This document shows positions 1-5,771 of a stretch of 6,659 nt of DNA, one piece after another. Each line of letters opens with the position of its first letter. Positions within the stretch are counted from its first letter, which is position 1. The translations under genes and the position numbers were made by a program. This DNA comes from Thermoplasmatales archaeon UBA447 (GTDB lineage: Archaea; Thermoplasmatota; Thermoplasmata; Thermoplasmatales; Thermoplasmataceae): positions 495 through 7,153 of the forward strand of contig DARE01000037.1 in the NCBI GenBank assembly GCA_002503205.1, written 5' to 3'. The notes under the pieces are model-generated. The model was not told the origin of the DNA, ran no database searches, and saw only the letters and a program-made list of their open reading frames with translations.

Positions 1-82
1 CGTTCGCCTAAAACCATTAAATTTGGTCTCAAGGAATGCTCAAATTTTTAAAATATTACGTAACCATATGTATGGAATTGAG

Positions 83-90
83 TATAAAAA
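83..90 (-). promoter_or_regulatory. TATA-like box downstream of cas2, possible leader promoter
   Basis: TTTTTATA on the minus strand, preceded by the purines GGA, resembles an archaeal TATA box and would start RNA at about position 60, heading out of the window. A CRISPR leader is often placed next to cas2, but no repeat is visible to anchor this. In AT-rich intergenic DNA such a match can arise by chance. Confidence 0.2.
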
Positions 91-146
91 TCCATTGTAC
101 AGTCAAAATTTATGTCTCTTAACACCAAACTTTTACTAACACAATA

Positions 147-163
147 TCTGAAAAGGTTTCAGA
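147..163 (-). terminator. Small hairpin after cas2, possible operon terminator
   Basis: A perfect 7-bp inverted repeat (TCTGAAA / TTTCAGA) with a 3-nt loop starts 17 nt after the cas2 stop. It is AT-rich and not followed by a strong T-tract on the minus strand, so it is a weak candidate for an intrinsic terminator. It might instead be an RNA-processing element or chance. Confidence 0.3.
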
Positions 164-180
164 GCCATTCAGCTGGGTTA

Positions 181-441
181 TCACAGAATGACCTTGTCAT
201 ATTCTTTGCATTCCCCTATTGTTAGTCTTCTGGCCAATTTCTTATCCCTCAGTATAAATATTTCAATGCCATCACCTTCAGATATTAATCTTTTAAGGCG
301 TTCTAACAGCACCTTGATCTTGCTGGAAGAGATCTCCCCTGCAAATACTGAATTCTGTATCCAGAATAGAAAAGGAAGGCATGTTTTCCTCACTTTGCTT
401 ACTCGTTTCTGAGAAACATCATAAGTCAGGATTACAAACAA
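181..441 (-). CDS. cas2: Cas2, structural partner of Cas1 in spacer integration
   Basis: Small ferredoxin-fold protein that bridges two Cas1 dimers. I choose the TTG at 441, giving 86 residues starting MFVILTYDVSQKRVSKVRK, the standard Cas2 N-terminus with the conserved aspartate as D8 (TYD). A GTG at 453 would add four residues, but it overlaps the binding site AGGAGGTG (458-451), which is 9 nt from the TTG, so 453 is unlikely. Further family-like parts are WIQNSVFAGEIS and EIFILRDKKLARRLTIGE, the latter containing the last strand. The gene begins 5 nt after the cas1 stop and ends with TGA at 183-181. It is the last gene of the operon in view. The length is at the short end of the family range. 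Confidence 0.93.
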   Translation of the reverse strand: MFVILTYDVSQKRVSKVRKTCLPFLFWIQNSVFAGEISSSKIKVLLERLKRLISEGDGIEIFILRDKKLARRLTIGECKEYDKVIL

Positions 442-446
442 AGTAA

Positions 447-1406
447 TTACCACCTCCTGGGTTTGAAAGGCTTGTATTCGATTTCTCCAAGTATGGCTTT
501 TTCTAGTTTGTAAAGTTCTAGTCTTATTAGGTGTTTGTTTGATACATTTCTCTTTAGGGATGATACATAATAGGTATCCATCAGTTTACGGTCGAATGCT
601 TCTAGAACCTTCTTCTTCGCAATTTCTGTCAATAAAATTCCATGTTCCGTTTTAAAGCTGTCTTGGGTAATCTGCCTTGTTTTGATGAGAGAAATTGCAA
701 CAGAATGCGAAAGAAGAGGTTTGAAAATCTCCGACACGTCAAGTGAAAGGCTGGTCCTTCTAACCCCTGGTTCATGAAGAAAACTTATTTCAGGGTTAAG
801 ATGTGTTGAGAATATTTCAGATGCCGTAATCGAATAAACTAAGGAATTAAGGAAACTTATGAGGGCATTTCCAAAGTTGTTCGGTGGTCTCCTCACTCTT
901 CTCACAATCCTGAATTTTTCTGGAAGAATGGTGTCGATGGCCTCAAAATAACTTTGTGCAATATTTCCCTCAATGCCCATAAGTTCCGTAACACTTCCGG
1001 ATTTTTCAATGGACTCTGTGGGGATGATAATTTTCCCAGCCCTGTACTTCGTAAGTATCTTGTTAAAATTATTTCCTGCCCCTTTGACAAATGACCTAGC
1101 GAGCTCCATTCTTCTTTGAGGATCCAGGTAAGTTTTTGCCTGCAGGACTGTAACCTGGCCACCTTGGAGGTAGTTTTCAGGAAGTATGCTGGAAAAGTAT
1201 CTTCCGTAGTATGAGTGTAAAAATACAGGAATTCCCTTTTGTGAGAGTAATTCTATAACAGGTGTGGATATGGTTGTATTCCCATATATTATGACAGAAT
1301 CTACACTTTCAACAGGAATCTCCTCCTCCGCATTCTCTTTTATAAAAGCAAGGGAGTTATCTTTCTTTACGAGATGGCCTCCAGAGACAATATAGTAAGG
1401 CCTCAT
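447..1406 (-). CDS. cas1: Cas1, CRISPR integrase
   Basis: Metal-dependent integrase that, as a Cas1-Cas2 complex, inserts prespacers at the leader end of the CRISPR array. It has 319 residues, a usual length. The N-terminal beta domain includes SGGHLVKKDNSLAF (8-21) and SVDSVIIYGNTTIS (34-47). The alpha-helical C-terminal domain carries the metal ligands E146 (LMGIEGNIAQSYF), H211 (SFLHEPG) and D223/E226 (SLSLDVSEIFKP). All are intact, so the protein should be active. The ATG start overlaps the cas4 stop and follows GGGGTGAT (1416-1409), a good binding site. The final codons (AGG AGG TGG TAA) double as the cas2 ribosome binding site. Its direct linkage to cas4 and cas2 marks a complete adaptation module. 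Confidence 0.96.
   Translation of the reverse strand: MRPYYIVSGGHLVKKDNSLAFIKENAEEEIPVESVDSVIIYGNTTISTPVIELLSQKGIPVFLHSYYGRYFSSILPENYLQGGQVTVLQAKTYLDPQRRMELARSFVKGAGNNFNKILTKYRAGKIIIPTESIEKSGSVTELMGIEGNIAQSYFEAIDTILPEKFRIVRRVRRPPNNFGNALISFLNSLVYSITASEIFSTHLNPEISFLHEPGVRRTSLSLDVSEIFKPLLSHSVAISLIKTRQITQDSFKTEHGILLTEIAKKKVLEAFDRKLMDTYYVSSLKRNVSNKHLIRLELYKLEKAILGEIEYKPFKPRRW
451..458 (-). promoter_or_regulatory. cas2 ribosome binding site inside the cas1 3' end
   Basis: AGGAGGTG is encoded by the last sense codons of cas1 (Arg-Arg-Trp) and lies 9 nt ahead of the TTG at 441. It rules against the earlier GTG at 453, which it overlaps, and decides the cas2 start. Confidence 0.7.
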
Positions 1407-1927
1407 ATATCACCCCAACAGAACTCTACAAGACTGCAACCTGAAAAGCAGAACTTGTTCCTAACAAGTGCAGGTATTTTTTTTAATTTCATTTCCTCTA
1501 TCAAACGGTATGTTTCCTGGAGTGTCACCCATGTTTCCGGATCAAGGAATATCTTAGCCACATCCCTTGATCCGAGGAGATGCACAATCCCGTATACATT
1601 ATGGAATCCTGCTCTTTGGAGCAGGTTAATGTAATGTGCTACCTGTATCCTGTCGCATTCAAGCAGATGTCGCCCTTTTTTAAATTCATGAACGCAGGTT
1701 TCATTCTCACTTATACTGACAGAGTCTAACCTGTTCCTACCAAGAGTTACCTCGGAGAAACCAGCTTTTCTCTTTCTTTCTGAAAGAAATTTTCCTTCAT
1801 AGACATGTTCTGTACCATCGGTTATGACGTCAGAATGTAGGGATATCCAGAGCCTTCTCTGGCAAATTCTGGCATAACTTACATCTGTACCCCTAATCTC
1901 CTCAGGGTAGGCCGGGTTGGGTTTCAA
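1403..1927 (-). CDS. cas4: Cas4, Fe-S cluster RecB-like nuclease of spacer acquisition
   Basis: Cas4 trims prespacers and helps select PAM-bearing ends together with Cas1-Cas2. The 174-residue protein shows the PD-(D/E)XK nuclease residues H41 (EHVYEGKFL), D68 (NRLDSV), E81 and K83 (HEFKKGR), plus Q95 and Y99 (IQVAHY). Four cysteines, C22 and C160/C164/C170, should bind an iron-sulfur cluster. The C-terminal spacing is C-x3-C-x5-C, one residue longer than the C-x2-C-x5-C I expect. The start is TTG at 1927, overlapping the cas3' stop (TTGA). It is preceded 6 nt upstream by AAGGTGAT (1941-1934), an in-frame TGA lies two codons upstream, and there is no Met before residue 146, so TTG is nearly forced. 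The stop overlaps the cas1 ATG (ATGA). A run of eight A's (1484-1477) precedes the cysteine triad. Confidence 0.93.
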   Translation of the reverse strand: MKPNPAYPEEIRGTDVSYARICQRRLWISLHSDVITDGTEHVYEGKFLSERKRKAGFSEVTLGRNRLDSVSISENETCVHEFKKGRHLLECDRIQVAHYINLLQRAGFHNVYGIVHLLGSRDVAKIFLDPETWVTLQETYRLIEEMKLKKIPALVRNKFCFSGCSLVEFCWGDI

Positions 1928-3765
1928 TCTTCAATCACCTTCATATCCAGGCGCTCCGGGAAAGCTGTGAGTTCTACAAAACTTCTAAGTGCATCCCCAT
2001 ACTCCTTCAAAGGACCTCGTGAAAAAGCAGACGATCTAATCCTGTCTCTTATGCATTCCTTTATTATATCAGACTCTGCCCATTCAATATCTCTTAGTTT
2101 TTTCCTTACACATTTCCATGGAATACCACAGATTTCAAGTTCAAAGTCCTTAAAGGCTTCATCTCTGAATCCTGTTGACAAAAATTTTCCATTTTCCAAA
2201 TAGGATCCCTCCATATTCTTCCTTGTCCAAATCTCCCCATATTTGGCATTTGTAGCCTTGCTAACGGAACTCTCCTGCCCAGGTACTGTAAGATCAATAA
2301 TGTATACCTTCTCATCAGATCTTATAAATCTTGCAAAAGATCTGATATATGCCCTCCACCAATTAGGTATAAGTTCGGTTTCAGGCAAAGAAATGCCTTT
2401 TTTAATGTAATCCGAACGCTTGTGTTCAAGCCCATCAATTAATTCAATGATGCGAGTGAATTCCTTCTTTGTTTGGATGAGGGATCGAAAACTTCCGAGG
2501 TTATTCAGGTTATCATAAATTATGCTTTGAACATCCTGGCTGGTAAAGTGAAGAAAGGCTGCCAGATAAAATCCGATACGGTATGGGGAAAATTTGTAAT
2601 ATTCATTTTTCATGTTTAAGGTCATTCTGTCTGTGAAATAGTCAAAAGTAACTTTTTGGCCATTGAATTCAAAATATGACTCAGCGGATATCATAACTTT
2701 TGATGGAGTGCTTGTGCCACGGCCTACCCTACCGATCCGTTGGAGGAAATTGTAATCGTATTTTCCCTGTTCAATTATGAAATTTGTGAATTTCTTATTC
2801 GGGTTGAAGCCCTGCTCTATTATGTTAGAGGCTATTACTATTCTGCCGTGGCCTTCAATCATCATGCGTATGGACTCCCTCTCAGGATCGTGAAAACCGG
2901 ATACTGTCAGGACATCCTCTGATGGGATACCAGCGTCATAGATCAGGTCTCTAATTTCTGAAATAGTCCTTATCCTGTTTACTATCAGGCACCAGTTACC
3001 TTTCTTGAGATCCTCAAGGCTATGCTTGACAATTTCAACTGGTGAAGCTTTGTAAATTTCGACATTAAGGCCTCCTCTCAGCAGATCACCTGTGTCATCT
3101 GATGCAACAGCATGTACAGTACTTATTTGCCCCATGCCGAAGACCTGGCCCAGGTCACTTTCAAGGTTTTTAGGTAGTGTAGCGGAACAGTAAATGAATT
3201 TTACTTTACCATAAAGCGCCAGGCAAAGAGATATAATCCTATTGCGCTGATCAGGAGAGTAAACGTGGAATTCATCAAATATGATCGCTTTGAGCCCCCT
3301 TGTTATTAGTTCCTGTATCATACCGCCTACTCTTCCATGCACCCTTGACCAGTAGAAATTATAAAAAACAAGGAAAAGGAAGGAAGGGTTGGTTATTATG
3401 ATCTTCTTTCCGTATATTGAGTTAAAGATATAATCCAGGAATGATTCTTTGTTCATCTCCACGCCATTATCAATCAAAGCGTTTCTTACAGAAGGGCTTG
3501 AAAGCTGTCCAATTTTTTTGCCATCAATCAATTTGCTGAACTCCTGCACCTTTTCCTCGATGAGGAAATTGTTTGGCAATACAATAAATGAGAAACCTTC
3601 TGAATCCTCAAGAAACTTAAAGCTGTAAGTCTTCCCTGATCCGGTTGGGGCATTAAGGATCATTATCTTATTATCCTGGCTTTTGTCTGTCAAAAAATCA
3701 TAGATTCTATTCTGGAACCCTCTAGAAATAAACTGCGGGCTTATTTCAAGAGGCGTGTGCTCCAA
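1924..3765 (-). CDS. cas3: Cas3' helicase without HD nuclease domain (type I-D Cas3)
   Basis: Superfamily 2 DNA helicase recruited to the target-bound effector complex to unwind DNA. Motifs, numbered from the start chosen here (613 residues): Walker A APTGSGKT (39-46), DEFH box (164-167), SAT (194-196), motif V ASNIIEQGFNPN (312-323) and motif VI QRIGRVGRG (342-350). A long C-terminal region follows. No HD nuclease domain is fused, as expected for I-D, where the HD sits on Cas10d. Start choice: GGAGG at 3779-3775 directly touches an ATG at 3774 but is 9 nt from a TTG at 3765, so I prefer the TTG (product MEHTPLEISPQF). The ATG at 3774 and a TTG at 3795, with no clear binding site, are alternatives; all lie before the helicase core. 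The gene overlaps csc1 by 20 nt or more and cas4 by 4 nt (TTGA). Confidence 0.93.
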   Translation of the reverse strand: MEHTPLEISPQFISRGFQNRIYDFLTDKSQDNKIMILNAPTGSGKTYSFKFLEDSEGFSFIVLPNNFLIEEKVQEFSKLIDGKKIGQLSSPSVRNALIDNGVEMNKESFLDYIFNSIYGKKIIITNPSFLFLVFYNFYWSRVHGRVGGMIQELITRGLKAIIFDEFHVYSPDQRNRIISLCLALYGKVKFIYCSATLPKNLESDLGQVFGMGQISTVHAVASDDTGDLLRGGLNVEIYKASPVEIVKHSLEDLKKGNWCLIVNRIRTISEIRDLIYDAGIPSEDVLTVSGFHDPERESIRMMIEGHGRIVIASNIIEQGFNPNKKFTNFIIEQGKYDYNFLQRIGRVGRGTSTPSKVMISAESYFEFNGQKVTFDYFTDRMTLNMKNEYYKFSPYRIGFYLAAFLHFTSQDVQSIIYDNLNNLGSFRSLIQTKKEFTRIIELIDGLEHKRSDYIKKGISLPETELIPNWWRAYIRSFARFIRSDEKVYIIDLTVPGQESSVSKATNAKYGEIWTRKNMEGSYLENGKFLSTGFRDEAFKDFELEICGIPWKCVRKKLRDIEWAESDIIKECIRDRIRSSAFSRGPLKEYGDALRSFVELTAFPERLDMKVIED

Positions 3766-4432
3766 AATAAACATCCTCCAATGAAGGCAGGTCAACGGGT
3801 CCTAAAATATAATAGGGCAGTGACACATGTTCTCTAAACTGAAAATCCCTGTCTAGGAACTTTTCTCCAAACTCTTTTTTTCCAAGTATATTCTGTATTG
3901 TGTAGAGGTTCACATATCCCTGCATATCAAATGGATGTTCGATCTCATCCACTCTCACAGATCCAACTTTCCCAGTTCCAACTCTGAGTGCTTCGGGTAG
4001 TTTAATTTCATCTTCACTTAGAAAGAAGGCATAGAATTGGTTCCCGGGCTTTATGTGTTGCTGAAAGAAGAAATTCTTGTACATTATGCTGCCAGTCCTG
4101 ATATTCGGATGGGCGTTTGTGCCATTGTAATCGATTCCTTGCATTGTGTTTCTGTAAATTGCATGCATAAGTGATGGCTCACTGTCTCCGTTGCCTGTAG
4201 AATAATAAGGTGGCATGGCCACGGTAAACCAGAATCTGTATTCAGCAAGTTCTTCATAAGTAGGTTGCGTTTTTCCGGGAATATTAAAATTATGGAGTCC
4301 CATTCCATGAAGAAGAGAATATTTCAGTGCTATGTCCCCTATGAACGGGGAAGGCCTAAGTCCCCTGCCTGCCTGAATGTAATAATAGTTCAGGGGGGAA
4401 AGCACTGTAAATCGTATTTTCTTTGCAATCAT
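3746..4432 (-). CDS. csc1: Csc1 (Cas5d), type I-D crRNA 5'-handle binding subunit
   Basis: Cas5-superfamily protein expected to cap the 5' handle of the crRNA in the I-D complex and to contact Cas10d. It has 228 residues, a normal length for Csc1. Recognisable features: a beta-strand-rich N-terminus (KKIRFTVLSPLNYYYIQAGR), FIGDIALKYSLLHGMG (30-45), and the motif-like block KPGNQFYAFFLSEDEIKLPE followed by a glycine-rich LRVGTGKVGSVRVDE, typical of Cas5-type proteins. The ATG at 4432 is the only reasonable start, because an in-frame TGA lies two codons upstream. Its ribosome binding site is weak (GTGAG). It starts 17 nt after the csc2 stop, so expression likely depends on csc2 translation. Its 3' end overlaps the start of cas3'. 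No Cas6-like RNA-cleaving motif is apparent, so crRNA processing needs another protein. Confidence 0.9.
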   Translation of the reverse strand: MIAKKIRFTVLSPLNYYYIQAGRGLRPSPFIGDIALKYSLLHGMGLHNFNIPGKTQPTYEELAEYRFWFTVAMPPYYSTGNGDSEPSLMHAIYRNTMQGIDYNGTNAHPNIRTGSIMYKNFFFQQHIKPGNQFYAFFLSEDEIKLPEALRVGTGKVGSVRVDEIEHPFDMQGYVNLYTIQNILGKKEFGEKFLDRDFQFREHVSLPYYILGPVDLPSLEDVYFGAHAS

Positions 4433-4449
4433 AATTTCTCACGGGGACA

Positions 4450-5394
4450 TTAGCGGAACATATCCTTCCAGTCACTTTCCATCTTTGAAACCAAGACACT
4501 GCTAATAGTCTTCAGTTCATCCCGGCTGGCTTTGACCCTTCTGACCTCCTCAATGTATGAGTTAAGGTCCTTTCCTGAAATAAGGTTCTCGCCATATATT
4601 TCCTCCATCGAACTAATGAGATCAGTATCGGGTTCATAATTCCCAGTTTCCCAGCATTTTTTCATTACGGTATAAGAGGAAATTGGCTTATCACCCTTGG
4701 AAAAACCTATGCCTATTATATCATTGGAAACATTGTCTCCGAGAATGGCAGTTCTGGCCCCGTATCGGGTTGTATAGATAATTGCCATTAGCTGAATGGC
4801 AAGCATCTCTTTCGAAATGTTCTCCATTGTAACAAATCTCAAAAATTCACATCCAGGTTTAATATATTGTGTCTCGTAAATCGCATTACTCTTTACACTG
4901 CCTGAAGTTTCATGGAGAATTGTTCCTGTATCAGATAAGGAGTTATGAGTCAGCCTTTCTGTAATTTTGAATACTGGCTGAAAGCTGTAAGCCCAGTCAT
5001 AGTAATTTCTTGAAGCAATTGAAGTTGCATTCTTACCCGTTCCTGTGCTTGAATCTCCGAATATAAGGCTCACTGGGTTCCTTAAAACAGATTTAATCTC
5101 TACAGCGTTTCGTTCATAGTTTCTGGGAATTGCACCGTCCACAGACCTCATCTGTGAAAGGATGTAGCTCCTCTCAGCCCCTCTCCACTTGTTTCCAGGT
5201 ATTACAACTCTTTCCTCACCATAGAATTCCTCGCTGGTTGTTTCAGTAGGCTCATTATTCCTGACTATTAGATAAGAAGTTGTCCTTGAAACTATTCCTA
5301 TTTTTACAAAAATCCCTGAATTTTTTCCGAGATCAATGTCATTTACGTTTCCTGCTATATATCCTTTTTCGATCATCTCTTCTATTGTTGTCAT
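4450..5394 (-). CDS. csc2: Csc2 (Cas7d), type I-D crRNA backbone subunit
   Basis: Cas7-family RNA-binding protein that forms the repeated backbone along the crRNA spacer in the type I-D complex. It has 314 residues, near the usual Csc2 size. Family-like segments: ERVVIPGNKWRGAER (61-75), RNPVSLIFGDSS (105-116), a middle region with THNSLSDTGT (149-158) and YETQYIKPGCEFLRFVT (173-189), and TRYGARTAILGDNVSNDIIG (209-228). A Lys/Arg/Glu-rich helical tail follows. The start is ATG in an ATGA overlap with the cas10d stop. The binding site GAGGTGG (5404-5398) is built into the last cas10d codons, 3 nt from the ATG, so translation is probably coupled. csc1 follows after 17 nt. The glycine-rich STGTGKN stretch is not a usable Walker A motif. 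I am confident of the family. Confidence 0.93.
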   Translation of the reverse strand: MTTIEEMIEKGYIAGNVNDIDLGKNSGIFVKIGIVSRTTSYLIVRNNEPTETTSEEFYGEERVVIPGNKWRGAERSYILSQMRSVDGAIPRNYERNAVEIKSVLRNPVSLIFGDSSTGTGKNATSIASRNYYDWAYSFQPVFKITERLTHNSLSDTGTILHETSGSVKSNAIYETQYIKPGCEFLRFVTMENISKEMLAIQLMAIIYTTRYGARTAILGDNVSNDIIGIGFSKGDKPISSYTVMKKCWETGNYEPDTDLISSMEEIYGENLISGKDLNSYIEEVRRVKASRDELKTISSVLVSKMESDWKDMFR

Positions 5395-5771
5395 TTTCCA
5401 CCTCTTTGAGTAGTTTCATATTCCAGCAAATATTCAAATTCAAAAGCATCAATAAAATATGACTTCATTGAACCACTTGGAACCCTCCCTCCGAATAGTT
5501 TGTCCAAAGCAGAAATCAGTGCCCTAGAGAAATCATCAATATATGTGTGATTCCGGATTTCAATATCTTCACGTTCCAGGCCTTTCAAAATCTGCCCATC
5601 AAGAATATCCAGAAAGTCAGCCAGGTCGTGATTTCCTGTGCCACCTGTATTGCTCTTCCATTTCTCCAGCGCATACAGGCTGTCTCTCACTAGCCATGTC
5701 CTTTTATTAGAGCTGTCTCCAGGGTTCTTTAGCCTCAGGGCAGCTTTTGCCAGGTTTTTTATCTCTTCCAT
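5391..5771 (-). CDS. cas11d: Probable Cas11d small subunit from an internal start within cas10d
   Basis: Small subunit of the type I-D complex. In Synechocystis I-D it is known to be translated from an internal start inside cas10d, in the same frame. Here an in-frame ATG at 5771-5769 has GGAG 8 nt upstream (5783-5780), and a second, stronger purine tract, TAAAGGAG, lies at 5800-5793. The product would be 126 residues starting MEEIKNLAKAALRLKN, a mostly helical protein ending with the Cas10d C-terminus (LEYETTQRGGK), a size that fits a Cas11 small subunit. A GTG at 5780-5778, 12 nt after the AAGGAG, is an alternative start giving 129 residues. The start lies just after a charged, probably flexible linker (KKRGGK, KEKNNG) that separates the tail from the Cas10d body. 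Seen: frame, start codon and ribosome-binding-like sequence. Known: the family precedent. Inferred: actual use in this organism. Confidence 0.65.
   Translation of the reverse strand: MEEIKNLAKAALRLKNPGDSSNKRTWLVRDSLYALEKWKSNTGGTGNHDLADFLDILDGQILKGLEREDIEIRNHTYIDDFSRALISALDKLFGGRVPSGSMKSYFIDAFEFEYLLEYETTQRGGK

Larger units (their letters stand above)
1..180. other. Non-coding region after cas2, possible CRISPR leader
   Basis: No convincing gene is present on either strand. The stretch is more AT-rich than the genes and holds the hairpin at 147-163, the TATA-like box at 83-90, a second AT tract at 44-57, an inverted repeat AAATTTG / CAAATTT (19-25 and 41-47) and a short palindrome CCATA-TG-TATGG (64-75). 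No repeated unit of CRISPR size occurs. It could be the leader of an array lying beyond position 1 or a plain intergenic region. Confidence 0.4.

Noticed and set aside
1..180. CRISPR array within the window
   Set aside because: No unit of 25-40 nt occurs twice here or anywhere in the window.
188..412. 74-codon plus-strand frame opposite cas2
   Set aside because: It is a shadow of cas2, with no recognisable features and no supporting context.
5018..5064. Glycine-rich GDSSTGTGKN in Csc2 resembling a nucleotide-binding P-loop
   Set aside because: The lysine is followed by Asn instead of Ser/Thr, the spacing does not fit GxxxxGK[ST], and the rest of the protein is a Cas7-type RNA-binding subunit.
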